Assembly: GCA_023404955.1 (NCBI GenBank)
Contig: JAEXZY010000118.1
Location: 5,806-69,805 of the forward strand
Reading direction: 5' to 3'
DNA: 64,000 bases
Source: Actinomycetes bacterium
GTDB lineage: Bacteria > Actinomycetota > Actinomycetes > Mycobacteriales > Mycobacteriaceae
Of this stretch, positions 25,634 to 34,253 are shown piece after piece (positions within the stretch are counted from its first letter, which is position 1; each line of letters opens with the position of its first letter). Under the pieces are notes generated by a model. That model was given only the letters and a program-made list of their open reading frames with translations. It had not been told where the DNA came from and did not search any database. The position numbers were made by a program, and so were the translations under genes.

Positions 25634-27148
25634 TCACTTCAATTTCAGCGCCGGCGGCTTCTTGGTCAAATCCACGACACCGAAGAACACCCTTTTCCTG
25701 CTGTCGTTCCCAGTTCCGCCGTCGAGAGCCTGGTACGTGACGGGCATGTTGACCGGCCCGTCGACCGTGACCGTCATCGAATATTCGGAGAAGATGCCCA
25801 TCTTGACCTGGCTGATGTCGGCGGGCCCCCAGTTGACGGTGCCCTCCACGGCGTCGGTGCGGTCCATCTGGTAGGGGCAGCCGGGCGGGTTGAGTGCATG
25901 GGAGCGTTCGCAGGCGGCGAACGCGTCGCTGACCGCGCTCTGCACGGCCTGCAGACCATTGTCGTTGAGATCGAATTTCACTTGCAGGAATGATGTTCCG
26001 GCGAAGCTCAGCGCTTGCAAGGGGGCGGCGTCGTCGAGCTGGCTCACCTTGAGGTAGTCGTTGGTGCTGCCCACCTGCTGGTAGCCGGGGAACACGTTGA
26101 CTGATTCTTTATCTTTGAGAGGTTCCCCGAACAGGGTCAGAGTGGAGTCCGCCCCTTCATCCCCGGAGACGTTCCGCAGAGCAATGCGGACGAAAGCGTT
26201 GTCGAGTTTCCAGGTGTCGTCGACCTTGGTGAGCCGAACATCGGCCTCGGAGGTCTTCCCACCGAAATCGGCGGCGACCTTGACCGTCCCCATCCGCAGC
26301 GGCGACTTCTCGTCGCCCTTGTCCAGGACACGGATGTTGGTGATGGGTTCTTTCGCGATCTGCTTCCGCAGGATGTCGTCGGTGAGCAAGTCCTTGCTGG
26401 AGGGTTCGGATTTGCCGAAGGACAGGGCCTTTTCGGCATCACCGTCGCTGAGGGCCTGCAGGTAGGCCGTGACCGTATCGGCCGCAGTCGTCGGGGTGTC
26501 ACCACCGCCAGCGGTACCCCCGTCAGAGCCCGAGCCGGTGAACAGAGCAACAGCGACGACGAGCGCGACCACCACGGCGGCGGCTGCGGCCACGATCACG
26601 GGTCGGCGCCGCCACACGGGCCGGGTCGGCGGGATCGGCATGGGGGGCGGCCCCGGGTAGAACTGCTGCGGCCCTGGTTGGGGTGGCCAGCCCGGCGCCG
26701 GTGGGGCGGCCCATGGCTGAGACGGCGGGGCCGTGGGCGCCGTGGCGGCGGGCGGCGGGGCGGTCGAGGCCGGGGGAGCAGCGGGAGCCGGCGCCGGCTG
26801 GCTCGGTGCAGGGGCCACGGTTGGTGTCGGCGGGTTCGGCGGCCACGGGTAGCTCTGCTGCGGTTCCGAGGAGGGTTGGTAGGCAGCGTGATTCGTGCGC
26901 GGCTGCACGGGAGCCAGGCCGGTGGGGGCGTGGGGGTCCACGGCGGTGGTGTTCGCCGCCGTCCAGGGGTTCGAGGTCGTGGGTGTGGCCGTGGTGGGTT
27001 CGTCAGGGTCGACGTGGGTGGGTCCCGCGGGGTTTCCGGTCGCCTGCGCTGGGCGGGTGAAGGTGGGGGTGATCGCGGTGGGTGCGTCCGGGTCACCGGG
27101 GTCGGGCTCGTTGCGGGGGCGTTCGGCGTCGCGTGGTGAATCAGCCAC
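25634..27148 (-). CDS. Membrane-anchored protein with Pro-rich cytoplasmic part
   Basis: A 504-residue protein. Residues 1-180 are acidic, then Pro/Ala/Gln-rich and cytoplasmic, with many Thr-Pro steps that are possible kinase targets. One transmembrane helix follows (about 184-206, PVIVAAAAAVVVALVVAVAL). The outer part begins with a DUF4878/NTF2-like domain (TVTAYLQALSDGDAEKALSF, about 230-320), followed by a second domain with two Cys (AACERSHALNPPGCPY). GTG start with AAAGGAAA upstream. It lies between the PknH-like protein and the lipoprotein in the kinase operon. Confidence 0.7.
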   Translation of the reverse strand: MADSPRDAERPRNEPDPGDPDAPTAITPTFTRPAQATGNPAGPTHVDPDEPTTATPTTSNPWTAANTTAVDPHAPTGLAPVQPRTNHAAYQPSSEPQQSYPWPPNPPTPTVAPAPSQPAPAPAAPPASTAPPPAATAPTAPPSQPWAAPPAPGWPPQPGPQQFYPGPPPMPIPPTRPVWRRRPVIVAAAAAVVVALVVAVALFTGSGSDGGTAGGGDTPTTAADTVTAYLQALSDGDAEKALSFGKSEPSSKDLLTDDILRKQIAKEPITNIRVLDKGDEKSPLRMGTVKVAADFGGKTSEADVRLTKVDDTWKLDNAFVRIALRNVSGDEGADSTLTLFGEPLKDKESVNVFPGYQQVGSTNDYLKVSQLDDAAPLQALSFAGTSFLQVKFDLNDNGLQAVQSAVSDAFAACERSHALNPPGCPYQMDRTDAVEGTVNWGPADISQVKMGIFSEYSMTVTVDGPVNMPVTYQALDGGTGNDSRKRVFFGVVDLTKKPPALKLK

Positions 27149-27234
27149 GGCAAGGTTTCCTTTCGGTGCGCGCTGGTGGTCGACGTGCGGTCGCCACCCG
27201 GGCGGTGGGGGGTCGCTCGGTTCGGGCGGGGGTG

Positions 27235-28350
27235 TCAGCGGATCTTGTCGGCGATGGCGTTGGCGATCGCGTATCCGGCGCTACCCACGGTGGGGGAGCA
27301 GGCCCGGACATCGACGATGACGTTGCCGCGCACCGTCATATCGCGCTCGCACTGTTGGCCGGGCACCGGCGGATCGGTGGGGATCAGCATCACGGTCGCG
27401 ACGTCGCCGATCGTGCGGGTCGTGGTCACATCGACCATGCGGCTCGCGCCCCCGTCGGGGGTGTAGGTGATGCGTTGCGACTGGCAGGAGTTCCAGCCGG
27501 CGATCAGCTTGTCGTAGACCGCCTTGGCCGCGGCAGGATCCGGGAAGGCGGTGACGGCTTGGGCGAGCTGCTGGGCGCGGCCCTGCTGCAGGACCTGGAT
27601 GACGACACCGGTATAGCCGGTTCCCTCGAACGCGGCGCGGTAGGCCGGCCCGAAGGCGCTGGTGCATTGCGGCGGGGCGACCGATCCGCCCATCATCGCC
27701 GTCTCGGTTCCCACCTCGGCCAATTCCGGGCTGTTGAGCAGCTTCCCGGCCTCAGGAACGGGCAGCAGCAGCGGCGCGAGCGCGTCGGGGGCGATCACCG
27801 GCCCCGCCGGTGCCGGCGCTGGGGTGGGTGCGGGAGATGGCGGTGCCGGGGTGTCCGCGCGGACGGTGGTGGTCGGCCCGGCCGGCACCCCGGCCTTGCT
27901 GCTCGGCGCGGTCGTGGGTGCCGCCGTGGTGTCGGCGGCCTCTTCGGAGCCGGCGATCAGCACGCCAGCGGCCACCACGGCGACCACGGCGGCGCTCACC
28001 GCACCCACCGTCAGCCACCGGTGGGCGCGTATCGCGGCGACTGCGGGATGCTGCGGCTTGGGGGGTAAACCCGACCGCGCCGGCGGCGGTGTCGCACCGG
28101 GGCCGACGGGGCCTCCGGGGGCAGGCTGGGGCCAGCCCTGGCCCACGGGGGAAGGCTGCGGCCAGCCAGGCCCCGCGGGCGGTGGCGGCGGGTACCCGCC
28201 CCACTGCGGAGGCGGGGGAGGAGGGGAGAACTGAAGTGCCTGCAGCGTGTCTTGCTCATCGAACGGGCGCGCCGGCGGCGGGCCCACCGGCGGAGGTGTC
28301 GGGCGGTCGGCGTCGCGGCCACGGTGCGGTGGTCGGTCATGCGGAGTCAC
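27235..28350 (-). CDS. PknH-extracellular-domain-like membrane protein
   Basis: A 371-residue protein with a Pro-rich cytoplasmic N-terminus, a transmembrane helix (LTVGAVSAAVVAVVAAGVLI) and an outer domain of about 190 residues. The outer domain has the spacing of the PknH sensor family: four Cys expected to form two disulfides (in PPQCTSAFG, NSCQSQR, QQCERDM and VRACSPT). It lacks a kinase domain, so it is a stand-alone sensor module. I chose the GTG at 28350; the frame continues 11 codons upstream. It is the first gene of the kinase operon, divergent from the FHA regulator. Confidence 0.75.
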   Translation of the reverse strand: MTPHDRPPHRGRDADRPTPPPVGPPPARPFDEQDTLQALQFSPPPPPPQWGGYPPPPPAGPGWPQPSPVGQGWPQPAPGGPVGPGATPPPARSGLPPKPQHPAVAAIRAHRWLTVGAVSAAVVAVVAAGVLIAGSEEAADTTAAPTTAPSSKAGVPAGPTTTVRADTPAPPSPAPTPAPAPAGPVIAPDALAPLLLPVPEAGKLLNSPELAEVGTETAMMGGSVAPPQCTSAFGPAYRAAFEGTGYTGVVIQVLQQGRAQQLAQAVTAFPDPAAAKAVYDKLIAGWNSCQSQRITYTPDGGASRMVDVTTTRTIGDVATVMLIPTDPPVPGQQCERDMTVRGNVIVDVRACSPTVGSAGYAIANAIADKIR

Positions 28351-28652
28351 TGCATCCCCCTGCGTATCGAGGCGCACCAGCAAACGCCGGCATCATGTCT
28401 GCGACTAATCATCGCACGATCCGTTGCACCCCCCGCGCACCAAAAATTTGCCGCCAAGGGGCCACGATTCTGCGTGTAATACTGAATCGGCTGGTACGCC
28501 CCACTATCGATGCTTGCGCTGGTAGAACCGTGTTCGCTCGCCATCGATAGCCGCTTGGAGAACAAGGAATCGGTGTGCAACAACCTGTAGCGCAATCTGT
28601 AGCACCTCGGTGCACACACGCCACGACAATCGAGCCTCACGAGGAGCCTAAG
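28351..28652. promoter_or_regulatory. Divergent promoter region of the kinase and FHA operons
   Basis: About 300 bases between the two start codons have no coding character and are slightly AT-richer around 28430-28500. Both operons must be driven from here. No clear palindrome was seen. Confidence 0.45.
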
Positions 28653-29771
28653 GTGAGCGGACCGACCGAGTCAGGCACCCCGGCAACCAGGCTGCCCGCT
28701 GTGCAGATCGCGGTCGCCGGCAAGACGATGACCGCCCAGGCCGACGCCGGAGCGGTCGTCATCGGCCGCGAGGAGCCCGCGCATATCCGGGTACCGATCC
28801 CGTCGCTGTCGCGGGTTCATGTGCGCATCGAGCCCGCCGACGGGCACTGGGTCATCACAGATGCCGGCAGCAAGCACGGCACCTTCCTCGACGGACGCCG
28901 TATCGACTCCGTCGCGGTCGAACAGGTGACCTCGGTGCGCCTAGGTGATCCAGCCGGGATCGAAGTCACCGTCGCACCCGCCGAGCACAGCCACTCTGAC
29001 CCCTCCGAATCTCTTGAAATGGGCGAGGACACCGCCGCGGATGTCGAGCAGCCAGCCGACCCCGACATCGCCCGTGCAGGGCTGGCGGTGATGGAGCGCC
29101 GTGAACAGCTGGGTTTCTCCCAGCGGCGCCTGGCCGAAGATCGGGTCGTCAGCCAGACCCAGCTGGTCAAGCTAGAACGCGGCACCCATTGGCCTCGGCC
29201 GGGGACGCTGGCCAAGATCGAGTCCTACCTGAGATGGCCGCCCGGCACGATCGCCCGGATCCGCGGCGGCGAGCTCGCACCCGACGACGATGACACCACC
29301 GAGGTGTTATCGCCCACCGTTCAGGTCGCCGTCCTCATCGACGCCTCCGAGATCGCCCTGCACGGCGTGCTGCGCAGGGTCGCGCAACTGCCCCCACCCG
29401 ACAGCGCCACCTTCACCAGCGACATCAGCGCATTACTGGCCGAGCTGCGCCGCCTGGAACGCACCATCACGACCGCGGCCCGCACCACGACCCATCGCCC
29501 CGAACTGCTGGGACTGCTCGGCCACATCCGCGCAGCACGCCAGGACATGCTCCGCGCCGCCACACGAGCGCCCGGCGCCACCCTCGGTCAGCGACTGGCT
29601 AACGCCCGCCTCCATCACCATCTCAGCGCCGCTGAGGTCGCCACCCACTGCAACATCACGATCGAAGAGGTCGACGCCGCCGAAGCCGAACAGCCCGTGC
29701 GCGCACCAGTCACCGCAGCGCTCGAGCTCCTCGTTGCCGGCCTCACCGGTGCAGGAGCCACCCGCCGATGA
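28653..29771 (+). CDS. FHA-domain protein with XRE-type HTH
   Basis: A 372-residue protein. The FHA domain (about 33-90) has VVIGRE (Arg39), SRVHV (Ser53, His56) and SKHGTFLDG in place of the usual S-x-NGT. An XRE-type HTH follows (about 140-195, LGFSQRRLAEDRVVSQTQL), then a long helical region and a second HTH-like segment near the end (LSAAEVATHCNITIEEV). FHA domains bind phosphothreonine, so this regulator could read the divergent kinase. GAGGAG precedes the GTG at 28653; the longer frame from 28575 lacks this. It overlaps the peptidase gene by four bases. Confidence 0.85.
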   Translation: MSGPTESGTPATRLPAVQIAVAGKTMTAQADAGAVVIGREEPAHIRVPIPSLSRVHVRIEPADGHWVITDAGSKHGTFLDGRRIDSVAVEQVTSVRLGDPAGIEVTVAPAEHSHSDPSESLEMGEDTAADVEQPADPDIARAGLAVMERREQLGFSQRRLAEDRVVSQTQLVKLERGTHWPRPGTLAKIESYLRWPPGTIARIRGGELAPDDDDTTEVLSPTVQVAVLIDASEIALHGVLRRVAQLPPPDSATFTSDISALLAELRRLERTITTAARTTTHRPELLGLLGHIRAARQDMLRAATRAPGATLGQRLANARLHHHLSAAEVATHCNITIEEVDAAEAEQPVRAPVTAALELLVAGLTGAGATRR

Positions 29772-31282
29772 CCACTCCCATAGGTGCCGCCCAGCCACGC
29801 ACCACCCGGGCCCGATCACAACCGCGCCGTCTGCGCTGCGCCGCCGCAGGCGCTTTGGCGGTCCTGGCCGTCGTGATGACCGGCTGCGCCACCCCCATCC
29901 AGGGGCAGGCCCGGTCCAGCATGTATGACCCCAACACCATCGCCGGCGTGCCCGTCGTCGACGGCCCCAGCGGTGTCCGCAAAGACGCGCCGCCACCGGA
30001 CGGAAAAGTCGCCTACACCAACGATTCTGACGCCGACCACCTCGCGGTGCTGGCCGTCAACGATGTGGTCGACTACTGGCAACAGCACTACACCGACCCG
30101 CCGTTGGAGGGATCGTTCACCCCGGTCGCCAACCTCGCCTCCTACGACTCCACCGACCCGGGCGGCCCCATCCTGTGCGGCGAAAGCGGATACCGCAATC
30201 CCAACGCATTCTTCTGTCCACGAGCCGATCTCATCGCCTGGGATCGCGGCGACCTCGTTCCCGCCGGGATGAAGTACTTTGGCGACGCCTCGATCGCCGC
30301 CCTATTCGCCCACGAATACGGTCACGCCGTGCAACGGATGGGCGGCCTGGTCGACCGGTCTACACCCACACTGGTTCTCGAGCAGCAAGCCGACTGCTTC
30401 GCCGGCAGCTACATCCGCTGGGTCACCGAAGGATCGTCAAAGCGCTTTCAGCTCAACACCAGTGACGGACTCAACCGCGTCATCGCCGGCGTCATCACCA
30501 TCAGAGACCCGATCCTGACCCCCGAACACGAAGACATGGTGGAAGAAGGCCACGGCACCGCCCTGGACCGCGTCAGCGCTTTCCAAACCGGATTCATCGA
30601 TGGAATCGACGCCTGCGCACGAATCGACATGGATCAGATCGAACATGCCCGCGGCGACCTGCCAATGATGCTCGACCCCGAGGCCAGCGGCGGGGCCGCC
30701 ACCGGGGAATCCCCCATCGACCAAGGACTCATCACCTCGATCACCGAGGCGCTGACGCAGATCTTCACCCCCGCCACGCCCCCGACCATCTCTCTCACCG
30801 CACCCGCCCAGCCGTGCCCCGACGCGACGGCCACCCCGCCAGTGTCCTACTGCCCGTCCACCAACACCATCACCGTGGACCTGCCCGCCCTGCAAGCCAT
30901 CGGCACCCCCGCCGACGAGAAGGAACGCGTTCTCCTACAAGGAGACAACACCGCAATCTCCGTGCTGACCGCCCGCTACATGCTTGCCCTGCAACACCAA
31001 CGCGGAGTCCCCATCGACACCACCGCCGCCGCGCTGTGCACCGCCTGCCTCACCGGCGTCGCGCAACGCAAAATGACCGAACCCATCACACTCCCGGCCG
31101 GCGGCACCATCCAACTGTCCGCCGGCGACCTCGACGAAGCCATCGCCGGTCTGCTCAACAACGGATTCGCCGCCAGCGACGTCAACGGCACCACCGTCGC
31201 CGCCGGATTCACCCGCATCATGGCCTTCCGATCCGGACTCATCACCCCCAACGCCGACGCCTGCTATACCCGCTTCCCCTGA
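29768..31282 (+). CDS. LpqM-like zinc metallopeptidase lipoprotein
   Basis: A 504-residue secreted lipoprotein. The signal peptide ends in the lipobox MTGC (Cys40). The catalytic motif HEYGH lies at 182-186, with a downstream Glu in LVLEQQADCFAG as the likely third zinc ligand; this is the neutral zinc metallopeptidase (YpfJ-like) pattern seen in mycobacterial LpqM. The C-terminal half (about 340-500) is helical with paired Cys. The substrate is unknown. It is translationally coupled to the FHA regulator, so it belongs to the same signalling unit. Confidence 0.8.
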   Translation: MTTPIGAAQPRTTRARSQPRRLRCAAAGALAVLAVVMTGCATPIQGQARSSMYDPNTIAGVPVVDGPSGVRKDAPPPDGKVAYTNDSDADHLAVLAVNDVVDYWQQHYTDPPLEGSFTPVANLASYDSTDPGGPILCGESGYRNPNAFFCPRADLIAWDRGDLVPAGMKYFGDASIAALFAHEYGHAVQRMGGLVDRSTPTLVLEQQADCFAGSYIRWVTEGSSKRFQLNTSDGLNRVIAGVITIRDPILTPEHEDMVEEGHGTALDRVSAFQTGFIDGIDACARIDMDQIEHARGDLPMMLDPEASGGAATGESPIDQGLITSITEALTQIFTPATPPTISLTAPAQPCPDATATPPVSYCPSTNTITVDLPALQAIGTPADEKERVLLQGDNTAISVLTARYMLALQHQRGVPIDTTAAALCTACLTGVAQRKMTEPITLPAGGTIQLSAGDLDEAIAGLLNNGFAASDVNGTTVAAGFTRIMAFRSGLITPNADACYTRFP

Positions 31283-31349
31283 TCCGAATGACGGCACACA
31301 GACGTCTGCGCGGCGCGCATCGGTGCGGCACGACCGACCCAGGACACAC

Positions 31350-31424
31350 GGGTTGTACAGCAAGGGTGTGCCGCGGATACATAACCGAGGCGGGGGATTG
31401 GCCCAACCGGCGTCTATACAACCC
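31350..31424. other. 75-base segment closed by 8-base inverted repeats
   Basis: GGGTTGTA at 31350-31357 is the exact complement of TACAACCC at 31417-31424, between two converging genes. It has the length of a tRNA but no T-loop consensus. It may be a bidirectional terminator or a small RNA. Confidence 0.3.
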
Positions 31425-31458
31425 CCTGGGAGACTGCGACGCGGGTGCGATGTGCCCC

Positions 31459-31797
31459 TCAGCGAAGGAAGACGATCGTGAACCCGAACGCCATGAGCAG
31501 CTTCAGCAGAGCAGGATCGACACTCGCGGTCGGCGCGAAGACGACCGTGTCTCCATCGGCGGGGCCGGCAGCGAACTGACTGAACGCTGGGATCTTCGAC
31601 AGTTCCTTCCCGACGGCGACGTCGGCCGGCCACCGCCCCATCATGATCGACTCTGGCGGACTGCCGGCCGGGGTCTTCGACGACGCACAGCAGGCAATAG
31701 CAGTGGCGGTGGGAACCCGGAAGGTCGCGCTCGACGGTGTGGTGGCCGCCACACCGGTCACCGCGAGCCACACCCCGCGCCGCCGACTTCTACTCAT
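31459..31797 (-). CDS. Hypothetical exported small protein
   Basis: A 112-residue frame. The ATG at 31797 follows GGAG by 5 bases. The N-terminus is basic and moderately hydrophobic (MSRSRRRGVWLAVTGVAATT), as in a weak signal peptide, and the C-terminus ends in a hydrophobic stretch (LLKLLMAFGFTIVFL) that could be a membrane anchor. No family is recognised. The frame continues upstream to 32028 but with poor composition. It could be a chance frame. Confidence 0.35.
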   Translation of the reverse strand: MSRSRRRGVWLAVTGVAATTPSSATFRVPTATAIACCASSKTPAGSPPESIMMGRWPADVAVGKELSKIPAFSQFAAGPADGDTVVFAPTASVDPALLKLLMAFGFTIVFLR

Positions 31798-32085
31798 TTT
31801 CGTCTCCATCCGGAGCCCCCATGGCAGGTCATGACCTAGCACCCCCGGGCTCCCGGGCATGTCATGCTCACACGCCAGTCGCGTCACCGCCAGACATGCA
31901 CTGACACAGAGCATTACGGTCGCGATGGGTATCTTCCGTTTGCGGTGCGAGCCGCGAAGCTCGCGGACCGCTGGACCTGGGCCATAGCGGGGTGCCTCTA
32001 GCGCCGCCGCTTCGCTGACGTCGCGCACTCGTCGATGAGGCCGGGTCTGACATAGCTCCGTTCACCACGAACAGCGCCAATGGAA

Positions 32086-32104
32086 ATAACGGAAGTGTTA
32101 TAAT
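32086..32104 (+). promoter_or_regulatory. -10 box and inverted repeat of the XRE/NTase operon
   Basis: TATAAT at 32099-32104 is a perfect -10. ATAAC (32086-32090) and GTTAT (32097-32101) form an inverted repeat that overlaps it. Transcription would begin near 32111, at a GTG, giving a leaderless mRNA. Binding of the antitoxin here would block the promoter. Confidence 0.6.
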
Positions 32105-32110
32105 GTGTAC

Positions 32111-32431
32111 GTGGGGACGTATGGCGCGCAGCTGATCCGCGAGGCTCGCCTGCGGGCAGGCCTGACCCAAGCCGAGCTCGCCGAGCGGGCTGGTTTGGTG
32201 CAGCCCGCCATTGCCCGCTGGGAAGCGGGTCGGACCGCGATCAGCATCGATGAGGTGGTGCGGCTGGTGCGGCTGTGCGGTCTCGACCTGGAGTTCGCGA
32301 TTGTCGAGCGTGACCACAGCGACCGGGCCCAAGCGCAGCGCCTCGTGCCGCTGTCGGGTCAAGAACGCCTCGACCGTCACGGCCGGATCGCGTCCCAGCT
32401 CGCAGGCCTGCGCCGCGCCGGAGCGCACTGA
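32111..32431 (+). CDS. XRE-family antitoxin-like regulator
   Basis: A 106-residue protein with an HTH at about residues 7-60 (RLRAGLTQAELAERAGLVQP) and a short helical tail. I chose the GTG at 32111 because a consensus -10 box ends 6 bases upstream, which fits leaderless translation, common in mycobacteria; GTG 32105 is the alternative. The gene is followed after two bases by a nucleotidyltransferase. The pair has the layout of a type II or IV toxin-antitoxin module with a DNA-binding antitoxin. Confidence 0.8.
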   Translation: MGTYGAQLIREARLRAGLTQAELAERAGLVQPAIARWEAGRTAISIDEVVRLVRLCGLDLEFAIVERDHSDRAQAQRLVPLSGQERLDRHGRIASQLAGLRRAGAH

Positions 32432-32433
32432 TC

Positions 32434-32916
32434 GTGGAACTGGACCTTGCGCGCCTGTTCGCGACGCTGCACCGCCACAAAGTGGTCTACGTGCTGATCG
32501 GCGGGCTCGCCGCGGTGTATCACGGATCTCCTTTTCCCACCGAAGACGCCGACATCACCCCGGACGCGGGCGCGGCCAACCTCACCCGCCTCGCTGCGGC
32601 GTTGCGCGAACTGAATGCCCGGATTCGCACCGAATCGGTACCTGAGGGTCTGCCGTTCACCTGTGACGCGCACGCGCTATCGGGAGCCCGGACCTGGAAT
32701 CTCGTGACCGACGCCGGCGACCTCGATATCGCCTTCGAGCCCGCGGGCACGCGTGGTTACTCCGACCTGCACCGCAGCGCCGCCGCCGCCGAGCTGTATG
32801 ACAGCGTCGTCGAAATCGCCTCCCTCAGTGACGTCATCCGGTCCAAACAGGCCGCCAACCGCCCGAAGGATCAACGCGTCCTGCCCACCCTGCGCGACCT
32901 TCTCGCCAACAAGTGA
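32434..32916 (+). CDS. Nucleotidyltransferase, AbiEii/DUF6036-like, candidate toxin
   Basis: A 160-residue protein of the DNA polymerase beta-like nucleotidyltransferase fold. IGGLAAVYHGS (22-32) and TEDADI (36-41) supply the GG...GS and D-x-D motifs (Asp38, Asp40). The SKQAANRPKDQRVL segment near the end matches the conserved RxKD helix of minimal NTase toxins. Such toxins modify tRNA or proteins with nucleotides. It has a GTG start two bases after the XRE stop. All visible key residues are intact. The exact family (AbiEii, MenT-like or DUF6036) cannot be settled by eye. Confidence 0.8.
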   Translation: MELDLARLFATLHRHKVVYVLIGGLAAVYHGSPFPTEDADITPDAGAANLTRLAAALRELNARIRTESVPEGLPFTCDAHALSGARTWNLVTDAGDLDIAFEPAGTRGYSDLHRSAAAAELYDSVVEIASLSDVIRSKQAANRPKDQRVLPTLRDLLANK

Positions 32917-33228
32917 GCGCCGCCGCAGACCCGATAGCCCCGAACAGGCGTGAGCTGCAGTGCCCGACCGCGACGACGCACGCCGTATCGGGCTCGTCAG
33001 ACCGACTGCAGCGTTCAAAGACACGTGGGCACGGTCACTCTCGACTCGATGCCGCCCAGAGAAATTGGTGCGCAGACCCCCCTGGCCCGCCCGGCATACT
33101 TCAAATACGCCCTCGCCGGGCAACGCGTTGATCACGGCCATAGTTGCCCTGCAGGGGTGACGAGCTGGTGCCCGACCGCGCGTGAGCGGGCCGGACTGCG
33201 ACAGGGCCACTGAGGAAAGGACCGATTA
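32917..33228. other. No gene seen
   Basis: Short Arg-rich frames only. The last 15 bases hold the strong AGGAAAGGA ribosome binding site of the following gene. Confidence 0.4.
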
Positions 33229-33624
33229 ATGAGCACGACTGTTCAGCTGCTCGCCGCCGAAGGTGCCACCACCAGCTATTCTCTCGGATTCGCCCTCGGT
33301 CGGCTGCTCGTCATCGGCGCGGTCGTGTGGGCGATCGTTGTCTTCGTCCGCAAGGCCCGACGACCACCCACGCAGCCACCCGTGCTGCCGCCACAGCACC
33401 CTCAATACGGTTGGGGACCAACAAATTACTTTCAGCCGGGGTGGGGACAGCCGCCGGTTCCCGCGCCGCAGTCGGCGCCGTTCAGGCCGGCGCCGTATGG
33501 GCCGCCCGCACCGATTCCCGCCCACTGGGCACCCCCGGCGTACCCGGCACCGGCACCGGCACCCGAGGACGGGTGGGCCTCGCCGACACACGGCCACGCC
33601 GGCGGGACTGCAGATCGGCGCTAA
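33229..33624 (+). CDS. Small membrane protein with Pro-rich tail
   Basis: A 131-residue protein. One transmembrane helix (about 18-41, LGFALGRLLVIGAVVWAIVVFV) is followed by a basic stop-transfer KARR and a Pro/Gln/Tyr-rich tail of 85 residues (QPPVLPPQHPQYGWGP). Its layout recalls small mycobacterial membrane proteins near ESX or kinase loci, but no family is recognised. AGGAAAGGA upstream supports the ATG. It has no obvious operon partner. Confidence 0.65.
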   Translation: MSTTVQLLAAEGATTSYSLGFALGRLLVIGAVVWAIVVFVRKARRPPTQPPVLPPQHPQYGWGPTNYFQPGWGQPPVPAPQSAPFRPAPYGPPAPIPAHWAPPAYPAPAPAPEDGWASPTHGHAGGTADRR

Positions 33625-33857
33625 CGAATGCGGCCCACCGAGCCGGAGAGCGACGACGGGCCCATAACCCACCGCAGCAACAATACGTGCATACTGGAAC
33701 CCCGCTTCGGCTCGCCTCAGAGGGTGGTGGAGCTCCGTACGAGCAAACTGTGAACGCGATCCTGCGCGGCAATCGCGCATGGGGCGGTCACAGGAGAGGG
33801 GGGTCGTGATGTGTCCGTCGTCGGCAGCCTGCACATCGCTGGATCTGCGGTGGCCCC

Positions 33858-34136
33858 GTGGGTAGACGAGGGCCCGATGTCGCCGTCTATCGCGACTGCA
33901 CCTTCGTGATCACACTCATTGATCGCCAGCGCATCAGCTACGAGGCCGGCTCACAGCTACACATCGATCACGGTGATCTGACCGCTATCACCGCAGCAGG
34001 TGAGCAGCGCCGCGTCCCGGTGCAGGAATGGCAGGGCGTCATCATTGACGCCCGGGAGATCATCACCAATCGATGGCGACGACGGCAACCGCCGACCTCC
34101 TCACTATCCGACGACACCACGCACCCGCCGGACTGA
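33858..34136 (+). CDS. Hypothetical protein, about 92 residues
   Basis: The frame starts at a GTG (33858) and reads as two strands and a loop (YRDCTFVITLIDRQRISYEA), then a DLTAITAAGEQRRVPVQEW stretch resembling a small beta domain, with a charged tail. The composition is coding-like, but the ribosome binding site is weak. No family is recognised. Confidence 0.4.
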   Translation: MGRRGPDVAVYRDCTFVITLIDRQRISYEAGSQLHIDHGDLTAITAAGEQRRVPVQEWQGVIIDAREIITNRWRRRQPPTSSLSDDTTHPPD

Positions 34137-34253
34137 GGACAATCGCCCCCTCTCCCGCCCGGCCGCTGCCCGGGCTGCCCTACGGGCGAGCACAACCCGG
34201 TCGTCAACGCCCAGGCCCCACAAGGCCGCGGTCTGCGTCATACCAAGCGGCCG

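Noticed and set aside
31350..31424. tRNA-like 75-base element
   Set aside because: The acceptor-like arms fit, but there is no T-loop consensus and no convincing anticodon arm, so it is not called as a tRNA.
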